In this document: in pieces, positions 24,901 to 32,273 of the stretch | How the letters are laid out: every line of letters starts with the position of its first letter | Position numbering within the stretch: the stretch's first letter is position 1 | Source: Acanthosoma haemorrhoidale | Taxonomy: Eukaryota > Arthropoda > Insecta > Hemiptera > Acanthosomatidae | DNA: 64,000 nucleotides | NCBI GenBank assembly: GCA_930367205.1 | Contig: OV884011.1 | Location: forward strand, 137,739,437 to 137,803,436 | Direction: 5' to 3' | The notes under the pieces: model-generated | Told to the model about the DNA's origin: nothing | The model's input: only the letters and a program-made list of their open reading frames with translations | Databases searched by the model: none | Translations under genes and position numbers: made by a program

Positions 24901-25450
24901 GAAGTATTTCGCCCTCCCGGTAGAACAGGTCCCGATTCTTTTGTATCATTTCCCGCAATGGCTCCTTGATGCATTGGGCCGCTCCGATTCGAACCCCCTT
25001 TTCCTCTTCGCGTCCGCCCTTGACGACGTATTTGCCCGTCCCTAGTTTGAACGTCCATCGACCCTTCCCGTAATTCAGATTAAGCCCCGCCATTCTTATT
25101 GCGTCGCATCCAATAATCGCGTCGTACTCGGCGGACACCCTACTCACAATGTGCATCCGCACTGCCGTATTCCGTCCAGTCAGTTTTGCCAACCCTATCG
25201 TCACCTCCCCGGCCGTCTTACAGCGACCGCTAACCGTCGCAATTACACACTCGCATTGTTTCCTCTGCGCCCACACCCCCAATTCCCTAGCCCCTCTTTC
25301 ACTGATTATCGAATTGGTACTCCCTGTGTCTAGCAGAAAATTCACCCCGGTCTCCCCCCACCTCGCCACGGGCAACCTTTTACCTCCCGTTTCCTTAACG
25401 TTATTGATCTGTATCAACACTCCCCGGTTGCCCCACCCCTCACCGTACCC
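21929..25450 (-). CDS. Element 1 Pol: protease, RT, RNase H, integrase
   Basis: The pol region is open from the codon after the gag UGA (25451-25453) to 21929. Counting residues from a GTG at 25420 there are 1163. The retropepsin motif FLLDTGST is at about 28-35, RT catalytic YMDD at about 349 with the FLGHVVSSEG block after it, and the RNase H TDASETAIGAVLSQ block at about 496. The integrase zinc finger (HTGKTNH ... CEICQRSK) is at about 809-850. The integrase core is D881, D933, E968-969, with D2 and E separated by 35 residues. A GPY-type motif (RYEGPYKV) follows, and no chromodomain is seen. The RT-IN linker holds two 33-residue repeats. No ATG lies near the start, so expression must come from gag by readthrough of the UGA. 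Confidence 0.95.
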   Translation of the reverse strand, partial: GYGEGWGNRGVLIQINNVKETGGKRLPVARWGETGVNFLLDTGSTNSIISERGARELGVWAQRKQCECVIATVSGRCKTAGEVTIGLAKLTGRNTAVRMHIVSRVSAEYDAIIGCDAIRMAGLNLNYGKGRWTFKLGTGKYVVKGGREEEKGVRIGAAQCIKEPLREMIQKNRDLFYREGEILPTTGKTVHRIRLKTEAPVYVKDRRYPQAMREIIREQLTELKEQGIIRASKSPFNSPLWVVEKRSTEQEKEKKRYRVVVDYRKLNEVTQDEKYPLPRIDDILDRLSGAVIFSTLDLKSGYHQVRMAEEDAGKTAFTWERGHFEFVRMPFGLKGAPLTFQRLMDELQSGLGEDFSQVYMDDLIVFSKSREEHVQHLREVLARIREFGLKLSLEKSQFGLSEIRFLGHVVSSEGVRPDPDRVKVIREAPLPKNVRGVRRFLGMVNYYRKFIPGIAELTGPLTELLKKGRRFQLGPAQLKSMEKCREILTTRPLLSFPDFDRPFRVTTDASETAIGAVLSQTFSEGEKPVAYAGRQLNPAERRYSAIERELLAVVWGVEYFRPYVYGRRFELFTDHKPLIYVGTLKESSARVARWKERLAAYTFSVAHKKGSENAVADWLSRDLVVNATEDDPPQEEPFALRYLRDWVESGPEIPEVQRRAEERGTTPTEPFAVRYLREWTESGPEIPLVEREPRAEESPTERPGELKEVDEIINDKKWQIIVKSRQTTGVETQTTTYAGLTTLTVRTHSTINEGDLGRIIQGFAARGRTCHIFIGNRLLAEKVKGLWRQERIGIDYDIIRCLRQVETVTDEQTQRRIVTDHHTGKTNHRGMEETDRAIRRMYFWRGIGKTVRECIAQCEICQRSKYDRHPPVTPQVITETPIEPLRSIQIDVYSNEGQSWLTAIDVFSKLAMAYPIEAKTPETVWEGVLNWCATYGVPERITSDCGREFENNYIREQTRELGVTWHRNTPHHIKGRGAVERLHNTLGEHLRLLRLGRGLEPLEAMPRAVVAYNHTIHAATGFSPVEIIFGQNRRDRGDLMTAQNAELRGYLVQTRKERRDLWDRVREKIIRRKQTRVDRDNERPGIIQGGRALSLGTIVYRRLRTARTKTAARYEGPYKVTAVREHNLYTIRDENFPFRNRTVHRDELRVPQPQEPHGPDGGARTDTPTRPSL

Positions 25451-26650
25451 TCAGTCCTCCTTCTGTCTACGCATCAAAACCTCTGCTCCGGATGGCCCCC
25501 CTTTCCAAGGGACCCCCCCACTTACCTCACGTTTGTCTCCAGCCGGGCCGCTGCGCTCGGACACGACGCTCTCTCCCTCCGAGGACTCATCGCTGTCATT
25601 CTGCCGATCTCCTCGCCGGTGCGTCCTGTCGCCGTCCCATCTCTGGCAATTGACTTCCATCGGTTCAGGTCGATGTCCTCTCCTCCCGAATTCGCCGGTT
25701 CGTTTGGGGCACTCGCGCGCGACGTGTCCCCGGCGTCCGCATTCGTAACAACGGGTCAGGTTGCATTGTGCTGCTAGATGACCAGTTCTGTTACACTCAT
25801 AACAGCGCCTCTCCAGTCGTTTCGGTCGCTCATCTTGTGCTCTGAAGGGTCTTCGGTTCGGGCCTGTTCCCCTTGTTCGGTCGCCGCGTTGTATTCCCGG
25901 TGGCCTCCTCTCTCTCCTTGGACTCCTGACCTCCGTCCAGTCCGGCTCCGGGTTCTTGCTGCGCGCCATACTCCTTTCCTGTGCATCGATGAGTTCGTGT
26001 GCACAGTCTAAGACGTCTTTGTCCTTGGTCAACGACCCACGCCTGTCTACGCTTTGGTTCAGCTGCACCTTCATAATCTCTCTCACAAAAATCAGCCTCA
26101 CCGTTGCCTCTGTCTGCCCGTAGGTCTCGATCATTTTTTCATTGAGGCGGTTATAGAGTACGAGCAGTTTTTCTGCGAAGTCGCCCTCGGTCTGTCCCGG
26201 TCTTCTATGTTCCCGCAGGAGGAAGAACACATCCTCTTCTGGTGACCAACGGCCACCCCCATATAGTTTCTTCAGCCGGTTTTTCAATGCTTCCCATGGC
26301 TGCGACGAGTCTCCCTGTATGGCATTCAGGACTCGGCGCGAGATTCTTCCTACCAACGAAGCTTCTAGGATTTTAATGTCCCCGTCGGACAGTGTCCCCG
26401 CTTCCTTCCTGGTTAGGATCAACTCCTTTATTTGATCCCCTCCCTTCAGGAAAAACTCCCCCAACACTCCCGTGAAAGGTTCGAGTTGACCTATCACGTT
26501 GTGGATGAAAGCGCAGCTCTGGGTCCGAATCTTCGCTAGCTCAATCTGCGTGCTTTTGGCGGACTCGCTAAGTTGCAGTTCGAACTTCACGCGCTCCTCG
26601 CGTAGCTGGGTTAGCTCCTTCTGTAGCCTCGCCAAGTCGTCCTCGGCCAT
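25451..26650 (-). CDS. Element 1 Gag with two CCHC zinc knuckles
   Basis: 399 residues from the ATG at 26648-26650 to a UGA at 25451-25453. The N-terminus (about 1-45) is heptad-like and probably a short coiled coil. The middle (about 60-220) is a capsid-like helical region with a YGGGRWSPEEDVFFLLREHR segment shared with element 2. Two zinc knuckles, CYECNRTGHLAAQC at about 281 and CYECGRRGHVAREC at about 298, form the nucleocapsid. The tail is rich in acidic residues, serine and arginine. Gag should package the RNA into virus-like particles. The UGA is followed in frame by pol. Confidence 0.93.
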   Translation of the reverse strand: MAEDDLARLQKELTQLREERVKFELQLSESAKSTQIELAKIRTQSCAFIHNVIGQLEPFTGVLGEFFLKGGDQIKELILTRKEAGTLSDGDIKILEASLVGRISRRVLNAIQGDSSQPWEALKNRLKKLYGGGRWSPEEDVFFLLREHRRPGQTEGDFAEKLLVLYNRLNEKMIETYGQTEATVRLIFVREIMKVQLNQSVDRRGSLTKDKDVLDCAHELIDAQERSMARSKNPEPDWTEVRSPRRERRPPGIQRGDRTRGTGPNRRPFRAQDERPKRLERRCYECNRTGHLAAQCNLTRCYECGRRGHVARECPKRTGEFGRRGHRPEPMEVNCQRWDGDRTHRRGDRQNDSDESSEGESVVSERSGPAGDKREVSGGVPWKGGPSGAEVLMRRQKED

Positions 26651-26748
26651 CGTGTTCCTTCTTCCTGGTACGCCCGAACTAAATAATCCGCCCCTGAGAC
26701 CGCTAACTGCTCAAGTCAATGACTGTATCTCAGGTTTGAATCTAAAGG

Positions 26749-26766
26749 TCCCGGGTTTCGGCACCA
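26749..26766 (-). other. Primer binding site for tRNA-Phe, element 1
   Basis: In sense the sequence TGGTGCCGAAACCCGGGA directly follows (and shares one base with) the 5' LTR end. It is complementary to the 3' end of eukaryotic tRNA-Phe including CCA, whose acceptor strand reads TTTCGGC. The match to the tRNA sequence is from my knowledge of tRNA-Phe, not from a search. Confidence 0.8.
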
Positions 26767-26950
26767 CTTAACTCCCGGCTAAACGATTGAACTAAAAAGG
26801 GGTTGGTAGGTGTGATCAAGACGCAATATAGAACTTAACTAACTTTTATTTCCATCTCCCTCCTATATATACAGTATGAGTGGGGCTTAGCCCCACTCTC
26901 TATTATTGTTTACAATAATCCTTTAGTAATCTCTTCTTACAATGTTAACT
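26766..26950 (-). repeat. 5' LTR of Gypsy element 1
   Basis: 185 bp with no visible difference from the 3' LTR at 21475-21659. It contains the TATA box (26863-26871) and upstream palindrome (26878-26898) that probably drive transcription of the element towards lower coordinates. It is followed on the right by (TA)11. Confidence 0.93.
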
Positions 26951-26972
26951 TATATATATATATATATATATA
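26951..26972. repeat. (TA)11 microsatellite between elements 1 and 2
   Basis: A perfect 22-bp TA run is all that separates the LTRs of the two Gypsy elements. It therefore serves as the target-side flank of both. Confidence 0.92.
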
Positions 26973-27162
26973 AGTTATCGTCTCCCAGCTGTAGACGATC
27001 GAGAAAAAGGAATGAAGAAGGAGGTAGATGATATAATAAGAAGGTTTGTTTTATAACTGGCTTTATTTTCCTCATCATTATCCTCTATACACACGTTACG
27101 GGTTTGTTTACCCTAGGCTACAAGGTATTAGGCTTAACATTGCCGTACCGCTAGACGTAACT
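26973..27162 (-). repeat. 3' LTR of Gypsy element 2
   Basis: 190 bp with AGTTA...TAACT inverted ends. In sense the 3' end carries an inverted repeat (ATCGTCT...AGACGAT, 9-nt loop). A diverged version is found in the dead element at 36563-36585. An AATAAAG signal is present in the middle. Confidence 0.93.
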
Positions 27163-27168
27163 CCCCCC
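27163..27168 (-). other. Polypurine tract, element 2
   Basis: In sense, TAGGGGGG abuts the AGTTACG start of the 3' LTR. This is the expected position of the plus-strand primer. Confidence 0.75.
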
Positions 27169-27173
27169 TACCA

Positions 27174-27196
27174 GTTTACGGACATTCCCCGTAAAC
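27174..27196 (-). other. Hairpin upstream of the polypurine tract
   Basis: A perfect 8-bp stem (GTTTACGG/CCGTAAAC) with a 7-nt loop lies a few bases from the polypurine tract. The same 23-bp hairpin is retained in the decayed relative at 36378-36400. Conservation in a dead, diverged copy suggests a past role in the element's life cycle. Confidence 0.7.
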
Positions 27197-27406
27197 TCCT
27201 AACATGCGACATCAGCTATGTATCTATAGCAACACAAAACAAAAAGTATACTTTGTTAATAAAAAAAATTTGAAAAGAAAAATGTCTTCCAGGTCCATCT
27301 AAAAACACAGCACAGACCCATATAACACAAAAAAAACATAATAAACCAATAAAAAATATATATATATAGGCCTCTCGGGACTGGTCACCTGTGACACACA
27401 CCGGAG
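27197..27406 (-). other. Element 2 3' non-coding region
   Basis: About 210 AT-rich bases between the pol stop and the hairpin, with no useful open frame. There is no envelope gene. Confidence 0.6.
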
Positions 27407-30400
27407 TTATGTTTCGACGACGGGGCTCCCAGGCTCCCCCGCGGGAAACTTGAGCTGTTCCACATGTACCGTCCGCCGTTTAATCGGGGGTGTAATGCTT
27501 TTGACCGTGACCACGTTGTGTTCGCGGAGAGCGATCACTCGGAAAGGACCCTCGTACCGCACTAGTTCCTTACCCCTGTTCGACCCTTTTCTCCGGTACA
27601 CGAGCGCGCCGAGTTTAAGATTGCCCAGAATATCGCGGACTTTGAGGTTGTCGCGCGCCACCCGTCGCCGTTTCTTATCCTGGAGCCTTCCCCGAACGGC
27701 CACCCACTGTTTCTTTAGCGCTATCTGATTACTTACTACCCGTGCGGCCAGTTCTTCATCGATCGCCGTACTCCTGCTATCGCGCCGGCATCTTCGAAGT
27801 CCAAACAGCGTCTCGACCGGAGAAAAACCGGTGGCAGAATGGATTGAGTGGTTATACGCGATGACTGTCTTTTCCATCGCCACGTTTGGTTCTAAGCCCT
27901 TCTCTCCATGGTAAATTCGTAGGTGGTCGCTAAGCGTGCTGTGCAGCCGCTCTACGTCTCCTCGACTCTTCGGGTGTCCTGGGGTGTTGAGATGCCAACG
28001 GATCTCTAAGGCCGCCGCCTCAGCCCTTATTTCGGCGTTATCAAACTCCCTACCAGCGTCGGAAGCTATCGTGTCTGGTACGCCATAAAATTGGCACCAT
28101 GTGCGTAGTGCCCTTAGGACTGCTTCCGCTGATCGTTCTGCTATCAGATGGGCCATCGCTGTTTTGCTGAACCTATCGACAATGGTGACCCATTTGTATC
28201 CCCTCCATGTAAACGTGTCCACCTGCAAATCCTCCAACGGTTGGTCTGCCGTTGGCGTCTCCTCCTGTATTGCTCTGGGGGGGTGGCGATCATATTTCGT
28301 GGTCAGGCATGTGTCGCAGGTACCAATAACTCTCGCAATCGTGTCTTTCATGCCCAACCAGAAATATCTCCTCTTCAATGCTTGCAGGGTAGCGTCGATT
28401 CCCCGGTGGTTTGTCTTCCCTTGGTGGAATGCAAGGGTCACTTCTCTCTGCCGCGTTTCTTCTTTTACTGTCTCCACCTTCAGGGTACATCGGACGAACG
28501 TACGATCGACTCCGATCCTCTCCGTCCTCCATAGGCGTTTGATGCGTCCCCAGATGGTCGCATTTCCCACGTACATGTGGTGCGTTTTCCCTGGAGTAGA
28601 TGCGTCCTTCAGAGCGCGGCAAATCGTATCGTCGTTTATCCCCGGTGTCGACCAGATTTTGACGATGTTGCAGTGGCCGTACTTCTCAGATTCCATCTTG
28701 AAGAGCCCAGAAGTTTTGGTGAGCCAAATGATCTGGCGCCTCTTGTCATTTATTATGGCGTCGAGGTCCTCAATGTCCGAGGGCCTATCCCCCACTGAAC
28801 TCCCGTCACTCGGAACATCATTGGCTGGAGCCCCCTCCCGCTCCCCTTCCTCGCCGGGTGACCATTCCTGGACGAATTGGTGGGTGTCACGTGATGGTCC
28901 CGGAATCTCCTCTTCGATCGCATTCACGACCAACGCGCGGGATAACCAATCGGCCACGACGTTCTCCTTCCCCGGTTTGTAAATAATGTCGATGTTGTAT
29001 TGACTGAGGAACTCCTTCCATCTGGTAATCCGCGCTGATGACTCTTTCAGTTTTCCCACCCATTGGAGGGGTCGATGATCTGTTTTAACCCGAAACTTCC
29101 TCCCGAATACGTAGGGCCGGAAGTGTTCTATCGCCCATACGATACCCAGTAATTCGCGTTCTAGCGCGCTATATCTACTCTCGGATTCAGTAAGGCGTCT
29201 ACTAGCGTATGCTATTGGTCGCTCCCCCCCGTCGCGATCCTGCGAGAGTACCGCCCCCAACGCGTATTCACTCGCATCTGTGGTAATCATGAAGGGGAGT
29301 GCAAAATCTGGAAACGCTAGTATAGGCTCTTCCTGTAGCCGCTCCATGCAACGTCTTATATTGTTCTCCATTACCGGGGTAATGACGACTTTTTGTCCTT
29401 TTTTAAGGAGATTGTTAATAGGGACCAGGTACTCCGCCATTTCTGGAACGAATCTGCGGTAGTAGTTCAGGGATCCGAGTAAGCGCCGGATTCCTTTTAC
29501 GTCTTTCGGGATAGTCATCCGCTGGATGGCCTCCACCTTCCCACGATCGGGTTGCACTCCCTCTCTGGAAATTATGTGGCCTAAAAATTTCACCTGCTCT
29601 TGTCCCAAAAGCGACTTCTCCGCAGACAATTTCAGCCCGAATTGCTTAATTCTGTCAAAAACCTGTCGCAGATGGTCCTGGTGTTCTACCTCATCTCGAC
29701 TGAAAACCAGGAGGTCGTCCATATATATCTGGCAAAACGACTCCCCAATCCCTCTTAAAAATTCGTCCATCAGTCTCTGGAACGTTATTGGCGCGTTTTT
29801 CAGCCCAAACGGCATTCTGGTGAATTCGTAATGTCCCCGCTCGAACGTGAATGCCGTTTTGTGTTGGTCTCCACGACGCATCCGAATTTGATGGTAACCC
29901 GCCTTCAGGTCCAGTGTACTGAATACCTTTGCTCCACTTAGGCGGTCCAGGATGTCTTCAAAGCGAGGAATGGGGTATTTTTCGTCTATAGTATTGTCGT
30001 TTAATTGCCTGTAGTCTATTACTACGCGGTATTTTTCGTCACCGGACGACCCTTTCTTTTTCACTGCCCACAGGGGACTGTTGTATGGAGACGTACTATC
30101 TACTATGATGCCCTGTCGTTTCAATTCCTCGATTTCTTCCCTTATATGCTGTCGCAGCGCCTGCGGGTATCGTCTCTCTTTGATATATATCACTCTCTCC
30201 TGCTTCAGTGGGATCTCATGGAACGTTTCCCCCGTCACTCCCAGTTTGTCCCCTTCGTTGAAAAATATATCGGCATACTCTCGCCGAATAGCGCGTTCCC
30301 AGTTGTCCACCCGATCGATCGCTCCGATTCGCTCCTTCCCGTCCCCCACGGTTCCTGTACACCGGCATAACATTCTTCCCAGTCTAATATCCCATATTCC

Positions 30401-30784
30401 GTTACGGCACTTCACTCTTGCTCCTACCCTTCCCAAGAGATCGCACCCTATGATACCATCGTACTCGCGCGGCATCTTCCTAACCACGTGTATTTTCAAA
30501 TATTCCCCCTTTTTCGCCCACCTATCCAATCCCATCGTCAATTCGCCTTCGATTTTACACGGCCCTCCCAGGGTGATAAGCTTGCACTCGCATGCCTGAA
30601 TCCGCGACGACCCCTCGCCCACACACAATCTGTCCGCCGCTTTCCTGCTGAGAATAGTACAGGAACTCCCCGTGTCTATCAAGCATCTCACTCCTCTCGC
30701 CACTCCAATAATGGGTATACCGCCGTAATTCCCTCTGACGCTATAGTTTATTAACGTGCGGCCACCCCTCTGCCAGCCCGCTCC
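27407..30784 (-). CDS. Element 2 Pol: protease, RT, RNase H, integrase
   Basis: This is open from the codon after the gag UGA (30785-30787). From a GTG at 30703 there are 1098 residues. Protease LIDTGSS is at about 8-14, RT YMDDLLVFS at about 327, and RNase H TDASEYALGAVLSQ at about 474. A linker domain contains IINDKRRQII and RIKRLWRTERIGVDR. The integrase zinc finger is HQGKTNHRG ... CDTCLTTKYDRH. The integrase core has D in VDTFTWRG, D in SDAGREF and E in DVERLH, with 35 residues between the last two. A GPF-type motif (RYEGPFRV) follows. It lacks the linker duplication of element 1. There is no ATG at its start, so it should be made only as a Gag-Pol readthrough product. Confidence 0.95.
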   Translation of the reverse strand, partial: GAGWQRGGRTLINYSVRGNYGGIPIIGVARGVRCLIDTGSSCTILSRKAADRLCVGEGSSRIQACECKLITLGGPCKIEGELTMGLDRWAKKGEYLKIHVVRKMPREYDGIIGCDLLGRVGARVKCRNGIWDIRLGRMLCRCTGTVGDGKERIGAIDRVDNWERAIRREYADIFFNEGDKLGVTGETFHEIPLKQERVIYIKERRYPQALRQHIREEIEELKRQGIIVDSTSPYNSPLWAVKKKGSSGDEKYRVVIDYRQLNDNTIDEKYPIPRFEDILDRLSGAKVFSTLDLKAGYHQIRMRRGDQHKTAFTFERGHYEFTRMPFGLKNAPITFQRLMDEFLRGIGESFCQIYMDDLLVFSRDEVEHQDHLRQVFDRIKQFGLKLSAEKSLLGQEQVKFLGHIISREGVQPDRGKVEAIQRMTIPKDVKGIRRLLGSLNYYRRFVPEMAEYLVPINNLLKKGQKVVITPVMENNIRRCMERLQEEPILAFPDFALPFMITTDASEYALGAVLSQDRDGGERPIAYASRRLTESESRYSALERELLGIVWAIEHFRPYVFGRKFRVKTDHRPLQWVGKLKESSARITRWKEFLSQYNIDIIYKPGKENVVADWLSRALVVNAIEEEIPGPSRDTHQFVQEWSPGEEGEREGAPANDVPSDGSSVGDRPSDIEDLDAIINDKRRQIIWLTKTSGLFKMESEKYGHCNIVKIWSTPGINDDTICRALKDASTPGKTHHMYVGNATIWGRIKRLWRTERIGVDRTFVRCTLKVETVKEETRQREVTLAFHQGKTNHRGIDATLQALKRRYFWLGMKDTIARVIGTCDTCLTTKYDRHPPRAIQEETPTADQPLEDLQVDTFTWRGYKWVTIVDRFSKTAMAHLIAERSAEAVLRALRTWCQFYGVPDTIASDAGREFDNAEIRAEAAALEIRWHLNTPGHPKSRGDVERLHSTLSDHLRIYHGEKGLEPNVAMEKTVIAYNHSIHSATGFSPVETLFGLRRCRRDSRSTAIDEELAARVVSNQIALKKQWVAVRGRLQDKKRRRVARDNLKVRDILGNLKLGALVYRRKGSNRGKELVRYEGPFRVIALREHNVVTVKSITPPIKRRTVHVEQLKFPAGEPGSPVVET

Positions 30785-31969
30785 TCAGGCCACCGCTTGC
30801 CGTTTCCTTCCTCCTTCCGTGCCATATCGTCTGCTTCTTACGTAGTCCCTGTCGTCCTCTGCAGTCTCTCCTCTTCTGCTCCTGGGTTCATCTTCTTCTT
30901 CTTCTGTCTCCGACGCTCCCGTAGTTTTTGACGATTTGGAGGGGGTTCTGGTTCTTCTCCATACCCTCTGTGCGTTTACCTCCATCGGTTCCGGCCTATA
31001 CCTCTCTGTTCGCTGGAAAATGTATGGACACTGCCTCGCGATGTGTCCCTCAATTCCGCATTCAAAACATTTTGTTCGCGGGCACTGCGCCACTAAATGT
31101 CCAATTCTTCCACATCCGTGACATTTTCTGTCCTCCTTCCTCCCGCTGGGTCTCGGTCTCCTTAGGCTAAGTCTCCTTCCTTCAACCACCGCCCCTTTTT
31201 TCTCCGCATACCGTTGATCTTTCCTCTTCCATGCCTGTTGCGGCATTCTCGGCCTCCTGTACATTACTTTGGACCACCCTGCCTCGTCTGCCTCTAATTT
31301 TTCTTCTTCCTCACGGGCACTAGTGTCCATTAAATCTTGGGCGCACTCAATGAACGATCGGTCTCCCGGTAGACTATCTTTCTTGCCGGTATTCCTGGCC
31401 AACTGTACCTTTAGAATGGTCGATAGGAATGCCATTCGGCCTTCCACTTCCGCTAGGTTCACCGTTTCTCTCATTTTTTCCGTTATTTTGTTAAATTTAG
31501 CCAAGAGTTCTCCGGCGTACTGCCCTTTCGTTTGATTGGGCCGTCTGGTCTCCCTGAACATCTGGAAGATGTCCTCTTCTGGTGTCCATCTGCCTCCCCC
31601 GTATGCCTTCTTTAGTCGTTCTTTTACCACGGTCCATGGGGTGTCTTCGTCGGCCTGTATTAGGTTTAGTACGCTCCGTTTTATTCTACACACTAGGCCC
31701 GCTTTGATTGATTTTACGTCACCAGAGTCGAGTAAACCCTCAATTGCCTTCGCCTCTACTCTTTCCATAATCCTATCCCCGCCTTTGATGAAATGGTTCA
31801 ATTCGCCTAACTCTCCTGAGAATTTCTCTAGGTCCGATATTGTTCTCCTCAGGTCCTGTGACGTTGCCGCTCGCACCTTCATCCAAGCCAGGGAGTTTGC
31901 ATGAGCTTCGGCCATCGTTTCCCTAGGTAATTCGGGCACTTCGAAAGCCGCAGGCCGTAATTCTACCAT
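30785..31969 (-). CDS. Element 2 Gag with two CCHC zinc knuckles
   Basis: 394 residues from the ATG at 31967-31969 to the UGA at 30785-30787. The capsid-like region includes YGGGRWTPEEDIFQMFRETR, clearly related to element 1 Gag. The knuckles CHGCGRIGHLVAQC (about 281) and CFECGIEGHIARQC (about 302) form the nucleocapsid. An acidic SETEEEEDE run and a basic tail follow. The next codon after UGA begins GGA, and the frame continues into pol with no other stop. Gag fragments of a close relative occur at 34983-36093. Confidence 0.93.
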   Translation of the reverse strand: MVELRPAAFEVPELPRETMAEAHANSLAWMKVRAATSQDLRRTISDLEKFSGELGELNHFIKGGDRIMERVEAKAIEGLLDSGDVKSIKAGLVCRIKRSVLNLIQADEDTPWTVVKERLKKAYGGGRWTPEEDIFQMFRETRRPNQTKGQYAGELLAKFNKITEKMRETVNLAEVEGRMAFLSTILKVQLARNTGKKDSLPGDRSFIECAQDLMDTSAREEEEKLEADEAGWSKVMYRRPRMPQQAWKRKDQRYAEKKGAVVEGRRLSLRRPRPSGRKEDRKCHGCGRIGHLVAQCPRTKCFECGIEGHIARQCPYIFQRTERYRPEPMEVNAQRVWRRTRTPSKSSKTTGASETEEEEDEPRSRRGETAEDDRDYVRSRRYGTEGGRKRQAVA

Positions 31970-32054
31970 GTAACTAGGTCACTTTTTCCCAATAAGACAA
32001 CAGGAAAAAAAAATTAAAATTTTACTCACAGTTGTTTACCAGAATACTCGTAGT

Positions 32055-32072
32055 TCCCGGGTTTCGGCACCA
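32055..32072 (-). other. Primer binding site for tRNA-Phe, element 2
   Basis: The same 18 bases as in element 1 (TGGTGCCGAAACCCGGGA), again overlapping the last base of the 5' LTR. Two families with different LTRs thus share the same primer. Confidence 0.8.
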
Positions 32073-32261
32073 GTTATCGTCTCCCAGCTGTAGACGATCG
32101 AGAAAAAGGAATGAAGAAGGAGGTAGATGATATAATAAGAAGGTTTGTTTTATAACTGGCTTTATTTTCCTCATCATTATCCTCTATACACACGTTACGG
32201 GTTTGTTTACCCTAGGCTACAAGGTATTAGGCTTAACATTGCCGTACCGCTAGACGTAACT
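32072..32261 (-). repeat. 5' LTR of Gypsy element 2
   Basis: 190 bp, reading as identical to 26973-27162. It is flanked on the right by (TA)6 at 32262-32273, the right remnant of the split TA tract. Confidence 0.93.
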
Positions 32262-32273
32262 TATATATATATA

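Larger units (their letters stand above)
21475..26950 (-). mobile_element. Gypsy/Ty3 LTR retrotransposon 1, intact and young
   Basis: A complete element of 5476 bp on the minus strand. It has 185-bp LTRs with no difference that I could find, a tRNA-Phe-type primer site, gag, pol in the same frame after a UGA, and a polypurine tract. The LTRs start AGTTAAC in sense and lack the usual TG...CA ends. It lies within a TA microsatellite. Insertion into TATA and such LTR ends are features of the 17.6/297/errantivirus group, but no env gene is present. Identical LTRs and open frames suggest very recent insertion and possible activity. Confidence 0.95.
26973..32261 (-). mobile_element. Gypsy/Ty3 LTR retrotransposon 2, intact and young
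   Basis: A complete 5289-bp element in the same orientation as element 1 and in the same TA tract. It has 190-bp LTRs (26973-27162 and 32072-32261) with no difference found, perfect AGTTA...TAACT ends, a tRNA-Phe-type primer site, gag, UGA, pol and a polypurine tract. Its proteins are related to but clearly diverged from those of element 1, so it is another family of the same lineage and not a duplicate. It has no env gene. It is likely a recent insertion. Confidence 0.95.

Noticed and set aside
25451..25453. UGA read as selenocysteine
   Set aside because: No SECIS-like structure was recognised in the 3' region, and capsid-pol junctions are normally recoded by readthrough or frameshift.
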